64,000 bases of DNA, from positions 6,726,553 through 6,790,552 of the forward strand of contig NZ_KI912266.1 in NCBI RefSeq assembly GCF_000235425.2. Reading direction: 5' to 3'. Positions 8,680 through 17,201 of this stretch are shown one piece after another. This stretch comes from Pseudofrankia saprophytica. GTDB taxonomy: Bacteria; Actinomycetota; Actinomycetes; Frankiales; Frankiaceae. Under the pieces are notes generated by a model. It did no database searches and was not told the DNA's origin. It was given only the letters and a program-made list of their open reading frames with translations. Positions within the stretch are counted from its first letter, which is position 1. Every line of letters starts with the position of its first letter. Made by a program: the position numbers and the translations under genes.

Positions 8680-9320
8680 CGACAGCGACCACACGGCGGT
8701 CATCGCCGGATCGTGCCGGCTCGTGATCAGCTGCGATGCCGGGCCTTCGCCGGCCCGGACAGGTCTGCGCGGGAGGCTCCGTCGTCTCCTCCGCCCAGAC
8801 CCACTGGACGCACGGGTCGGATGGCAGACCACTAGTGGTGGTGCCCCGGATGGCGCCCGGTGGCCGAGGTCCGCGCGCGGGCTACGCGAAACGATCGCCG
8901 CCGAGCTCGGCGCCGACCAGGTTCCCGCCGAGCCAGCCCGCTTCAAGCCCCACGTCAGCGTCACCTACGGCAATGCCACCCCGCCGCCACCGAGGTCATC
9001 CGCAGGTTGACCGACCTTCTCCAGCTCCCGTCCATCGAGGTCCCGGTAGCCAGCGTGAGCCTGCTCGAACTCCGCCGCGAACGCCACACCTGCCGCTGGA
9101 CCACCCGCCACGCTGCCACCTTCACCAACCGGTAGAAGGTCCGCCGCCACCCGAGGCCCGCACGTTGCCGAAAATCTCGTTCTGAGATCAGGTGGCTTCG
9201 CCGCGCCGCGTGCCGGCTGCGCGGCGCCGGCACGCTGTGCTCGCCGGCGCGTCGCAGACCCCGATTCGATGGAGCTAGTATTGCGTCCATTCGTGCCAGG
9301 GGAGCCCGGGGAACAGACTG
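8680..9320. other. Gene-poor stretch between regulator and TIR gene
   Basis: About 640 bp holding only the decayed 2'-5' RNA ligase-like gene (8876-9135) and the leader of the TIR gene. Nothing recognisable was found in 8680-8875. A short inverted repeat (ATCTCGTTCTGAGAT) lies near 9175-9190. Sequence composition shifts towards lower GC from about 9270 onwards. Confidence 0.6.
8876..9135 (+). pseudogene. Decayed 2'-5' RNA ligase / 2H phosphoesterase-like gene
   Basis: Two frames together give one recognisable C-terminal half. The first runs RGLRETIAAELGADQVP and RFKPHVSVTYGNA (frame of 8672). After a frame change near 8985 the second continues ATEVIRRLTDL, ASVSLLELRRERHTCRW up to a stop at 9135. 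The PHVSVTY segment is the second H-x-S/T-x motif of the 2H phosphoesterase fold, and the order of segments matches actinobacterial 2'-5' RNA ligase family proteins. The N-terminal half with the first HxT motif is not visible, so the gene is both truncated and frameshifted and should be inactive. The insertion/deletion assignment assumes no sequencing error. Confidence 0.6.
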
Positions 9321-10808
9321 TTGGAAGACACGAGAGAGCCCGACCAGGTTGGACCAGTGGATCTAACCTCAGCAAACTCCACAGAAACACGGTGGGACTA
9401 TTTTGTCTCGTATACAAAAGAGGATCTGGCGTGGGCCGAGTGGATCGCCTGGAATATTGAGTCGACCGACAACAGCGTCCTACTTCAAGCATGGGATGTA
9501 GTTCCCGGCAGTCACTGGGCCACGGCGATGCAAGAGGCAATGGCAAAGTCGGATAGAACTATTGCCGTTGTGTCGAGGAACTACCTTGCGTCGGCCTACG
9601 GGCGCGTCGAGTGGCAGGCGGCCTTCAGCAAGGATCCCGCCGGGTTCAATCGCAAACTTGTTCCAATTCGGATAGATCGGTGCGATCTCCCCGGCGTACT
9701 AGGACAGGTCGTTCACCTTGACCTGTGCGGACTTACCGAAGAAAGTGCTCGAAGTACACTTATTACCAAACTTCGCGCGATTCGAACCGGTCGGGCGAAG
9801 CCTAGCGATCCGCCGATATTCCCGGGGCTCTCAAGTTCCCATGAAAGCAGTGAGAATACGAGCATCCTCGCTGCCGCAGGATCAGTATCCGCGAACCAGG
9901 TCCACACCATTGGATTCACATCCGACGGTCGGCGGCTAGTTGCCGGCTACCGCGATGGCACGTTCGCATCATGGGTGAGGGGTTACCGAAAAGACAAAGT
10001 CGCATGGCTGGAGAAGACCGGAGTTCAGATACCCTCCTTCGACTACACGTCCGATATTGTCGCGATTGCCGGTACGCAAAAATTTGTCGCCAACAGTGAA
10101 GAAAACGATGTCTGCCTGATCGACTTTGAGGGCGTTGGAGCTCCGAGGGTGCAGCGCAGTTTCATCCCTGTGACGTGGGCTCAAAACATATCGATCTCCG
10201 CCGACGGCACGCTGCTTGGCGCATCAGGGGAAAGGCCTTCTCTCTGGAACATAGAAGATCTCTCCAAACCCAGGCTAATTTTCCAGCTGGCGGAAGCGCC
10301 GGAGGTAGAATCCAGGGCCAGGTACATCGACGCGGCCGTGTCCCCGAGTGGCCGGCTATTTTGCTACGCCGACCACGAGGGCGCCATCAATGTGTCAAAT
10401 ATTGCATATAATTCAGTGCACAGCGCACGATGCTTCCGCCCAGCCCGGCCGGATGACGACGTTCCACACATTGTTTTTTCGGCCGACTCGGATAGGTATC
10501 TTTTTATCGCGAACTGCAAGGAACTTGAGATCTGGGCGTCCCATGGTCAAAATCCTCAGAGCGTGGGTGCTCTAAAATCCACCGTCGGCGACATTCTCCA
10601 TGTCGCCTCCTCCCCGAGATCACCTCTGCTGGCAATCTCAGGATACAACGGATTTCAGATATGGGAATTTCGTAACCCCGCATCTCCCGTTCTTCGGTTT
10701 ACCTTCGATTCTGACGATATGGTATGGTGCACCAGTTTCAGCCCCGATGGCACCCTTCTCGCAACATCCGACGTAGGTGTTGTGAGAAGTTGGAAAATCA
10801 ATGAATGA
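9321..10808 (+). CDS. TIR domain - WD40 beta-propeller fusion protein
   Basis: 495 residues if TTG 9321 is the start (GGGGA eight bases upstream); GTG 9357 in the same frame is an alternative that leaves the domains intact. Residues about 25-155 form a bacterial TIR domain: YFVSYTKEDLAWAEWIAW, VLLQAWDVVPGSHW, IAVVSRNYLASAYGRVEWQ and LVPIRIDRCDLPGVLG. Glu97 in RVEW is at the position of the NADase glutamate of TIR enzymes. A Ser-rich linker (about 170-185) leads to about six WD40-like blades up to the C-terminus (IGFTSDGRRLVAGYRDG, ISISADGTLLGASG, AAVSPSGRLFCYAD, SFSPDGTLLATSD). TIR enzymes often act as NAD+-degrading effectors, and the propeller would be the sensing part; that role is inference. 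The gene appears clearly less GC-rich than its neighbours, which suggests transfer. Confidence 0.85.
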   Translation: MEDTREPDQVGPVDLTSANSTETRWDYFVSYTKEDLAWAEWIAWNIESTDNSVLLQAWDVVPGSHWATAMQEAMAKSDRTIAVVSRNYLASAYGRVEWQAAFSKDPAGFNRKLVPIRIDRCDLPGVLGQVVHLDLCGLTEESARSTLITKLRAIRTGRAKPSDPPIFPGLSSSHESSENTSILAAAGSVSANQVHTIGFTSDGRRLVAGYRDGTFASWVRGYRKDKVAWLEKTGVQIPSFDYTSDIVAIAGTQKFVANSEENDVCLIDFEGVGAPRVQRSFIPVTWAQNISISADGTLLGASGERPSLWNIEDLSKPRLIFQLAEAPEVESRARYIDAAVSPSGRLFCYADHEGAINVSNIAYNSVHSARCFRPARPDDDVPHIVFSADSDRYLFIANCKELEIWASHGQNPQSVGALKSTVGDILHVASSPRSPLLAISGYNGFQIWEFRNPASPVLRFTFDSDDMVWCTSFSPDGTLLATSDVGVVRSWKINE

Positions 10809-10945
10809 TCCAGCCGACGCAGGCTGACGGCGGTAAACAGGGCAGGGCTGTGACGGGAACGACGGGAGCAACCCGTTCAAGGGCGCCGGACTGGACCTGT
10901 CGAGACAGTGTCGACCCAGCGGGCAGCGGTCGCGGGCGGAGCGCG

Positions 10946-11752
10946 TCAGCGCAGGCCGCGGGCGAAGACGGGCGGACGGCGCTCGGTGAACGCCTTCACG
11001 GCCTCGAGATGGTCCGCGCTGCGGAAGGTGACCGCCTCCATGGCCAGCGCCATCTCGTAGATCCGGTCGACGCGGTCCTCCAGGTCCTTGTTGACCAGCC
11101 GCTTGGTGAAGCGCAGCGCGAGGGCGGCGCCCTTGGCGAGCCGGCGCGCGGTCGCGGTCGCCGCCGCCAGGACCTCGCCGGCCGGCACGGCGTGGTTGAC
11201 CAGGCCGATGCGCTCCGCCTCGACGCCGGTGAGCAGGTCGCCGGTGAGCAGGTACTCCTTCGCCCGGTTCGCGCCGATCAGCATCGGCCACAGCACGACC
11301 CCGCCGTCGGCGGCCACGAGGCCCGCCTGCACGTGTGGGTCGCCGATCCGCGCCGTCTCGGAGATGTAGACGATGTCGCAGAACAGCGCGAGCGTCGCGC
11401 CGAGGCCGATCGCGTCGCCGTTCACGGCGGCGATCAGCGGCTGGCGCACGGCGAGGATGTTGCGGGCCATCGCGACCGCGTCGACGAACAGCTGGGAGAA
11501 CCCGTCGTCATAGCCGGCGTCGTTGTTCGCAGCCATCTGGGTGAAGTCGCCGCCGGCGCAGAACCCGCGGCCCTCTCCGGTCAGCACGACGACCTCCGCC
11601 TCGGAGTCCGCGGCGATGCGCGCGTACAGCTCGATGAGCTCGCGGTGCATGACGTCGTTGATGGCGTTCCTGCGCTCGGGCCGCGCGAGCGTGACCAGCA
11701 GGACGCCGTCCGCCAGCTCGGTCCGGATCGTCGTCAGGCCGTACCTGTCCAC
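10946..11752 (-). CDS. Enoyl-CoA hydratase/isomerase family protein
   Basis: 268 residues from GTG 11752 (VDRYGLTTIRTELADG); the frame is open further upstream but the extension is Arg/Pro-rich and unlike the family. It has the crotonase fold signature LARPERRNAIND, oxyanion-hole segment GEGRGFCAGGDFTQM and VNGDAIGLGATLALFCDIVY. At the usual second catalytic Glu the sequence reads DPHVQAGLVAADGG, with Asp/His residues, so the reaction may differ from simple hydration of a 2-enoyl-CoA. It lies downstream of the GntR gene on the same strand with 138 bp between and probably belongs to that catabolic module. Confidence 0.88.
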   Translation of the reverse strand: MDRYGLTTIRTELADGVLLVTLARPERRNAINDVMHRELIELYARIAADSEAEVVVLTGEGRGFCAGGDFTQMAANNDAGYDDGFSQLFVDAVAMARNILAVRQPLIAAVNGDAIGLGATLALFCDIVYISETARIGDPHVQAGLVAADGGVVLWPMLIGANRAKEYLLTGDLLTGVEAERIGLVNHAVPAGEVLAAATATARRLAKGAALALRFTKRLVNKDLEDRVDRIYEMALAMEAVTFRSADHLEAVKAFTERRPPVFARGLR

Positions 11753-11890
11753 CCCAGCCCCATCCCGGCGCCGGCCGCCCGCGCCACGCGGCGGCGGACC
11801 CTGGCGCCTGGTCGTCGTAACCCTCGGTCGTGACTCTGGCCGCGCGGCACCGTGCGGCACGGCACCGTGCGGTCCGGCGCGGGAGCGCCG

Positions 11891-12625
11891 TCAGCCGGCG
11901 GCGGCCACCGCCGGCGCGTCGTCGCCGTGCCCGAACAGCCCGCGCCTCTCGAACAGCTCGACGACGAGATCGCCCTGGCGGCCCATCATGTCGGCGTAGG
12001 CGGCGGCCGCGCCCTCGCCGTCCTGGCGCTCCACGCACCGCAGGATCGCCGCGGTGCCTACCAGCTCGACGTCGATCGATCCGGGCACGAGCTCGAAGAA
12101 GTTGCCCGGGATGATCCCCGACATCGCGCGCAGCAGCGGCGCCAGCCGCGGCGAGCGGGCCAGCTCGACGATCGTGGTGTGGAACTGCCGGTTGTGCCGC
12201 CAGACGGCGTAGGGGCGCGGGTCGGCGAGCAGCTCCCGGCGCTGGTCCACCAGCCTCGCGATGATCTCGGGCGTCTGGCGGGCGGCGGCGCGGCGGGCGG
12301 CGAAGCCGTAGAGCAGGCCGTACAGCTCGTAGTGGTCGCGGACGATGCTCTCGTCGATGGCGGCGATGAAGGTGCCGCGACGCGGCCGGACCGTCACCCA
12401 GCCCTCGTGCTTGAGGGTCAGCAGCGCCTCGCGCACCGGGATCCGGCTGATCCCGAGCGCCGCGGCGATGTCGTCCTGGGGCACGCGGTCTCCCTGGCGC
12501 AGCACGCCGTCGAAGACGAGCCGGCGCAGGTAGAGCACGGCCTCCTCGGCGACGGTCCGCTGGCCGCCGACGTCGTCCGGCGGCGGCAGGGCGATCCCGT
12601 CGGGGTCCCGCGTCGAAGGTGTCAT
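11891..12625 (-). CDS. GntR/FadR-family transcriptional regulator
   Basis: 244 residues. The N-terminal winged helix (about residues 25-95) includes EEAVLYLRRLVFDGVLRQGD, DDIAAALGISRIPVREALL and EGWVTVRPRRGTFIA, the standard GntR HTH. The C-terminal FCD domain has YELYGLLYGFAARRAA, WRHNRQFHTTIVELA and a further His/Asp-bearing helix, consistent with metal-assisted binding of a carboxylic-acid ligand. It is divergent from the CoA-transferase gene, and the AT-rich dyad at 12694 between them is the obvious operator. Two similar sites at other divergent promoters (15.4 and 20.5 kb) suggest it controls the whole catabolic region. Confidence 0.9.
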   Translation of the reverse strand: MTPSTRDPDGIALPPPDDVGGQRTVAEEAVLYLRRLVFDGVLRQGDRVPQDDIAAALGISRIPVREALLTLKHEGWVTVRPRRGTFIAAIDESIVRDHYELYGLLYGFAARRAAARQTPEIIARLVDQRRELLADPRPYAVWRHNRQFHTTIVELARSPRLAPLLRAMSGIIPGNFFELVPGSIDVELVGTAAILRCVERQDGEGAAAAYADMMGRQGDLVVELFERRGLFGHGDDAPAVAAAG

Positions 12626-12693
12626 CGCGCCGCCGTCCTCACCCGTGCCGCCCGCCGCACTCGACCGGTGAACCCGACGGCGACCATAAACGC

Positions 12694-12711
12694 ATCATAT
12701 ATATTTGATCC
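12694..12711. promoter_or_regulatory. AT-rich operator, GntR/CoA-transferase divergent promoter
   Basis: ATCATATATATTTGATCC in otherwise GC-rich DNA. The core ATCA-N8-TGAT is a near-perfect dyad (14 of 16 bases symmetric). It aligns with sites at 15412 and 20486: all three share ATCAT, TAT, AT and a final C at 11 of 18 positions. It is probably bound by the adjacent GntR protein (inference). Confidence 0.55.
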
Positions 12712-12773
12712 GGTCGTGCCCAGTCCGACCGGGCACCTTCACCACCGACCGCCCGACCGACGGAGATCCCGAC

Positions 12774-14033
12774 ATGCGCCTGGACGACGTCGGCGAGGCC
12801 CGCCAGCCCACCCTCGGCAGACCGCTCGACGGCGTCCGGGTGCTCGCGCTGGAGCAGATGCAGGCGGTGCCGTCGGCCACGCTGCTGCTCGCCCGGCTCG
12901 GCGCGGACGTCGTCAAGGTCGAGCCGCTCGCGGGCGAGTCGGGCCGCGGGGCGCAGCCGGCCGTGACCGACCCGGCCGGGCGGCCGGCGGGCGCGACGTT
13001 CCTGCGCTACAACCTGGGCAAACGCGCCATCGCGCTCGACCTCAAGCGCGAGCGGGGTCGCGACCTGCTGCTGGAGCTGGCCGGGTCGTTCGACGTCGTC
13101 GCCGAGAACCTCGGGCCCGGCCGGGCGGACCGCCTCGGCGTCGGCTACGAGGCGATGGCGGCGCGCGACCCGCGGCTGATCTACCTGTCGGTGACCGGCT
13201 TCGGCGCGCGGGGAGACTCCCCGTACGCGTCCTGGCCGGCCTACGCCGCGGTGGCCGAGGCGATGTCGGGGATCTACGAGTACTCCCGCCGGCCACACCA
13301 GCCACCGGTGATCAACCCGGTGGGTGGCCTCGGCGACAACGGCTCGGGCCTGTACGGCGTCATCGGCGTCCTCGCCGCGCTGCGCCACCGGGACCGGACC
13401 GGCCTCGGCCAGCTCGTCGACGTGGCCATGTTCGACGCCATGGTGGCGATCTGCGACGTCGTCGCCAACTACTGGTCGCTGGGCATCCGCCCTGAGCCGG
13501 ACACGGAGCGCCGCGCCCCCTACCTGGTCAACTCCTTCCGCGCCCGGGATGGCTGGTGCGTGGTCCAGCTGCTGCGCGACCACCAGTTCCCGCGCCTCGC
13601 CGAGCTGCTGGGGCACCCGGAGTGGCTGACGGACGACCGCTTCGCCACCCGCTGGGGCTGGCACGACCACTGGGCGGACGTGCTGTGCCCGGCGCTGGAG
13701 TCCTGGGCGGCGGACCGGTCCATGTTGTCCGCGGCCGGCGAGCTCGCCGCCGTCGGCGTCACCGCCGCGCCCTGCTTCGGTCCCGAGGACGTGGTGTCCG
13801 ACCCGCACGTCACCGCGCGGCGCATGCTCGTCGAGATCCCCCGGACGGACGGGGTGGCCCAGCCGGTCCTGGTGGCCGGCAACCCGGTGAAGCTCTCCCG
13901 CGTGCCCGACGAGCCCGAGCCGGCGCCGCCGACGCTCGGCCAGCACACCGCCGAGCTGCTCACCGAGGTCCTGGGCCTCGACGCCGCCGCCATCGCCAGC
14001 CTCCACGAGGACGGCGTCATCGGCCTCGGCTGA
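12774..14033 (+). CDS. Class III (CaiB/BaiF) CoA-transferase
   Basis: 419 residues from ATG 12774, with GGAG eight bases upstream. Family landmarks in order: LDGVRVLALEQ at the N-terminus, LLARLGADVVKVEP, FLRYNLGKRAIALDL, FDVVAENLGPGRADRLG, YLSVTGFGARGDSPY, and VDVAMFDAMVA, where Asp221 is at the position of the catalytic Asp that carries the acyl/CoA intermediates. These enzymes move CoA between carboxylic acids, so this one may activate the pathway substrate. It is transcribed divergently from the GntR regulator. Its stop (TGA) abuts the stop of the convergent amidohydrolase gene (TCA) with no bases between. Confidence 0.92.
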   Translation: MRLDDVGEARQPTLGRPLDGVRVLALEQMQAVPSATLLLARLGADVVKVEPLAGESGRGAQPAVTDPAGRPAGATFLRYNLGKRAIALDLKRERGRDLLLELAGSFDVVAENLGPGRADRLGVGYEAMAARDPRLIYLSVTGFGARGDSPYASWPAYAAVAEAMSGIYEYSRRPHQPPVINPVGGLGDNGSGLYGVIGVLAALRHRDRTGLGQLVDVAMFDAMVAICDVVANYWSLGIRPEPDTERRAPYLVNSFRARDGWCVVQLLRDHQFPRLAELLGHPEWLTDDRFATRWGWHDHWADVLCPALESWAADRSMLSAAGELAAVGVTAAPCFGPEDVVSDPHVTARRMLVEIPRTDGVAQPVLVAGNPVKLSRVPDEPEPAPPTLGQHTAELLTEVLGLDAAAIASLHEDGVIGLG

Positions 14034-15287
14034 TCACGGCCGCAACGGCAGGTCGAAGAGGCGGATGGCGTTACCGCGGGCGATCTTGTGAATGTCGGCG
14101 GGGTCGAGGTGGCCGAACTGGGTGGCGGCGGCCTGGCGGCTGTGGGGCCAGGTGCCGTCCTGGTGGGGGTAGTCGGTCTCGAAGAGGATGTTGTCGACGC
14201 CGACGCGGTCGAGCAGCTCGATGCCGACCGAGTCCTTGAAGAAGCAGGCGTGGATCTGCCGGTAGTAGTAGGTCGACGGGCGTTCGGGGCACTTCAGCTG
14301 GGAGTTGCTCCAGCCGCGGTGGGTCTCCCAGACGTCGTCGATCCGCTCCAGCAGGTACGGGATCCAGCCGATCTGGCACTCCGCGTAGAGGAGCTTCAGG
14401 TCCGGCAGGCGGTCGAGGACGCCGGAGAAGGCGAAGTCGGTCAGGCTCGCGGCCGAGTTGCCGAAGATGATCGTCGCCGGGACGGCGTCGGGCGCGTCCG
14501 GTGAGGCCTGCGGCGTCTTCGTGCCCGAGCCGATGTGCATGCACAGCACGGTGCCGGTCTCGGCGCAGGCGCGGAAGAACGGGTCCCAGTAGCCGGTGTG
14601 GATGCTCGGCAGGCCCAGGTACGTGGGCAGCTCGGTGAACGCGACCGCCCGCACGCCACGGGCCGCGTTGCGTCGCACCTCGGCGGCGGCGAGCTCGGCG
14701 TCCCACAGCGGCACCAGGCACAGCGGCACCAGCCGGCCGCAGCCTCCACTACCGCTACTGCCGCCGCCGCACCACTCCTCCACCATCCAGTCGTTGTAGG
14801 CGCGCACGGACAGCAGCGCGAGATCGCGGTCCTTGCCCCACAGGAAGATCTGGCCGGCGAACCGCGGGTAGTTCGGGTAGCACAGCTGCGCCTCGACGCC
14901 GTTGAGCTCGTTGTCCGCGACCCGCGCGGCCGGGTCCCAGCAGCCGCGCCGCATCTCGTCGAAGGTCACGCCCGCCAGGCTGATCTCGTCGGCCGGGTAG
15001 CCGGCGGCCGCGATCAGTCGCTTCACCGAGTACCGGTGGTCCTCGTAGAACCACCAGGCGACCGGCGGGCCCTCCGTGCCCGGCTCCTCGATGTAGCTGC
15101 CGCCGTCGAGCTTCGGGCGCCCGGACGGGAGGTACCGGACGTGGGGCCCCGTCTCCCGGTAGCGCGCCGGCAGCCGCGAGGTCCACAGGTCCGGCGGCTC
15201 GACGACGTGCGCGTCCACGTCGATGATCATCGGGATCGCAGCGGCCCCCCGGCCGTCGCCGCCGGGATCGTCACGTCCGTCGGTCAT
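14034..15287 (-). CDS. Amidohydrolase family 2 metal-dependent hydrolase/decarboxylase
   Basis: 417 residues from ATG 15287, supported by GGGAGGAG five bases upstream. It opens with IIDVDAHVVEPPDLW, the HxH-type metal-binding strand of the amidohydrolase_2 (ACMSD-like) family. Later landmarks are CMHIGSGT (metal His), FSGVLDRLPDLKLLYAECQIGWIPYLLERID and ILFETDYPHQDGTWPHS, with the conserved Asp. Members of this family decarboxylate or hydrolyse small aromatic or unsaturated acids in the cytoplasm. It is divergent from the acyl-CoA ligase gene across the AT-rich motif at 15412, which ties it to the GntR module. The substrate is unknown. Confidence 0.88.
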   Translation of the reverse strand: MTDGRDDPGGDGRGAAAIPMIIDVDAHVVEPPDLWTSRLPARYRETGPHVRYLPSGRPKLDGGSYIEEPGTEGPPVAWWFYEDHRYSVKRLIAAAGYPADEISLAGVTFDEMRRGCWDPAARVADNELNGVEAQLCYPNYPRFAGQIFLWGKDRDLALLSVRAYNDWMVEEWCGGGSSGSGGCGRLVPLCLVPLWDAELAAAEVRRNAARGVRAVAFTELPTYLGLPSIHTGYWDPFFRACAETGTVLCMHIGSGTKTPQASPDAPDAVPATIIFGNSAASLTDFAFSGVLDRLPDLKLLYAECQIGWIPYLLERIDDVWETHRGWSNSQLKCPERPSTYYYRQIHACFFKDSVGIELLDRVGVDNILFETDYPHQDGTWPHSRQAAATQFGHLDPADIHKIARGNAIRLFDLPLRP

Positions 15288-15411
15288 CCGGGCTCCTCCC
15301 AGCACGCGACCAGCCAGCCGGCGACCAGGACCAGCCACGACCCGATCAGCCCACGATCTTGATCAGGCCATAGGCCTGGTCTGGTCGCGAGCTCGACCGC
15401 GAGCAATGATC

Positions 15412-15429
15412 GTATGTTTGATACATGAT
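15412..15429. promoter_or_regulatory. AT-rich operator, amidohydrolase/acyl-CoA ligase divergent promoter
   Basis: GTATGTTTGATACATGAT; its reverse complement ATCATGTATCAAACATAC aligns with the sites at 12694 and 20486. It contains a partial dyad ATGT-N5-ACAT. It lies about 40-60 bp before the ligase start, so it probably overlaps the promoter. Confidence 0.5.
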
Positions 15430-15470
15430 ATTAGCGAGAGTGGTGAGCTCGCAATGGAGGAAGGCCGACC

Positions 15471-17168
15471 ATGCTTGACCGACGGCTGCTCGCGCCGCAT
15501 GCCCTGGCCACCTGGGCGGCGAGAACCCCGGACGCGCCAGCGCTGATCCACGTGGACGGCGCACGCCTGACCTACGCCGAGTTACTCGCCGAAAGCCACC
15601 GCTGGGCCACCTGCTTACGCGGGCTCGGAGTCGGCGCGGGCACCCACGTGGCGACGATGCTCCCCGACGGGTTCGATCCGCACCTGGCGATGCTCGGCCT
15701 GTCGTGGCTGCGCGCGGTCGAGGTCCCGCTCAACACCGCCTACGTCGGCCCGATGCTGCGGCACGCGCTGGCGGTGTCCGAGTCGACGGTCCTGATCACG
15801 ACCAGCGCGATGCTGCCCCGGGTCGCGGCAGCCGCGGGCGCGGGCCCACGGGCGCTGCCGCTGCTCGCCACCGTGCTCCTCGCTGACGGCGCGGACGGTC
15901 TCGCTGACGACGCAGCCGGTCTCGATCGGGGCAGCGCCGGGTCGCTGCCATCCACTGTGGCGGTCGTCGACCTCGGCGCGGCGCTCGCCACCACCGAATC
16001 GGCGGCCGGTTTCGAGGGCCCAGCCGTGTCCGACGTCAGCAGCCTGCTGTTCACGTCCGGCACGACCGGCCCATCCAAGGCGGTGATCACTCCCTGGGGC
16101 CTGACCTACCAGATGTGGTCCTGGGTACCGGAGGACACGCTCGCCGCCGGGGAGGCGCTGTTCTCGGCCATGGCGCTGTTCCACAACTCCGGCCGGTCCG
16201 GCTTCAACTACGTGCTCGGCCGCGGCGGCTGCCTGGTGACGCGGCAGAAGTTCAGCGCCGCGCGGGTGTGGGACGACGTGCGCCGTCACGGCTGCGTCGC
16301 GCTCGCCCTCGTCGGCCCGCTGACCGCGCTGCTGCGCGCCGCGCCGCCCCGCCCGGATGACGCCGACAACCCGGTGCGCGGCGTCATCCTCGGCCCGATG
16401 ATCCCGCGGATGGCCGACTTCGAGCGCCGCTTCGGCGTCCGGGTGGCGACCTGCTACGGCCAGACGGAGGTGGGCGCGCCGCTGGCCACCGGCTGGGACC
16501 ACGGCCCGTGGGAGAACACCGGCACCCGCCGCGCGAGCTGGCCGGACTTCGAGGCGCGCGTCGTGGACGAGCGCGACGAGCCGGTCCCCGCCGGCCGGGT
16601 GGGCGAGCTCGTCGTGCGTGCCCGGGAGCCGTGGTCGCTGTGCCTCGGCTACCACGGGATGCCCGAGGCGACGGCCGAGGCCTGGCGCGGCGGCTGGTTC
16701 CACACCGGCGACGCGTTCCGCGCCGACGAGGCCGGCCACTACTACTTCGTCGACCGGCTGCGCGACACCATCCGCCGCCGCGGCGAGAACATCTCCTCGT
16801 TCGAGGTCGAGGCCGCGGTGGCGGCGCACCCCGGGGTGCGCGAGTGCGCCGCGGTGGCCGTGCGCACCGAGCTCGGCGACGACGAGGTCCTCGTCGCCGT
16901 CATCCCGACAGGCCCGGCGGACGCGGCAGGCCCAACGAACTCGACGGACCCGACAGACTTGGCGGACCCGGCGGCCGAGGGCTTCGACCCGGCCGGTCTG
17001 CTGGCGTTCCTCGACGGCCGGCTGCCCGCGTTCATGCTGCCGCGCTACGTCGACGTGGTCGCCGACCTGCCCCGCACCGAGACGACCGGCCGGGTCCGCA
17101 AGCACGAGCTGCGCGCCCGCGGCCTGCCCCCGACGGCCTGGGACCGGCTCGCCACCTCCCCCGCGTGA
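15471..17168 (+). CDS. AMP-dependent acyl-CoA synthetase/ligase
   Basis: 565 residues, ATG 15471 with GGAGGAAGG upstream. It carries the ANL-superfamily signature: P-loop LLFTSGTTGPSKAVI, the Tyr-containing A5 segment TCYGQTEVGAPLA, A7/A8 segments HTGDAFRADEAGHYYFVDRLRDTIRRRGENIS, and the catalytic Lys region GRVRKHELR near the C-terminus. It would convert a carboxylic acid plus ATP and CoA to an acyl-CoA. A low-complexity stretch rich in Thr/Pro/Asp (16915-16980 region) separates parts of the small C-terminal domain and is probably slippage-derived. It lies in the GntR-controlled region and is the likely entry enzyme for its substrate. Confidence 0.92.
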   Translation: MLDRRLLAPHALATWAARTPDAPALIHVDGARLTYAELLAESHRWATCLRGLGVGAGTHVATMLPDGFDPHLAMLGLSWLRAVEVPLNTAYVGPMLRHALAVSESTVLITTSAMLPRVAAAAGAGPRALPLLATVLLADGADGLADDAAGLDRGSAGSLPSTVAVVDLGAALATTESAAGFEGPAVSDVSSLLFTSGTTGPSKAVITPWGLTYQMWSWVPEDTLAAGEALFSAMALFHNSGRSGFNYVLGRGGCLVTRQKFSAARVWDDVRRHGCVALALVGPLTALLRAAPPRPDDADNPVRGVILGPMIPRMADFERRFGVRVATCYGQTEVGAPLATGWDHGPWENTGTRRASWPDFEARVVDERDEPVPAGRVGELVVRAREPWSLCLGYHGMPEATAEAWRGGWFHTGDAFRADEAGHYYFVDRLRDTIRRRGENISSFEVEAAVAAHPGVRECAAVAVRTELGDDEVLVAVIPTGPADAAGPTNSTDPTDLADPAAEGFDPAGLLAFLDGRLPAFMLPRYVDVVADLPRTETTGRVRKHELRARGLPPTAWDRLATSPA

Positions 17169-17201
17169 CCCCGGCGGCGCCGCCTCGACGGCTACGACGG
17201 G

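Noticed and set aside
8876-9135. Functional anti-defence cyclic-nucleotide phosphodiesterase
   Set aside because: The gene is frameshifted and lacks the N-terminal HxT motif, so no active enzyme can be proposed.
10638-11291. Minus-strand frame covering the end of the TIR gene
   Set aside because: It overlaps the TIR coding region and the enoyl-CoA hydratase in another frame, with no ribosome binding site or domain.
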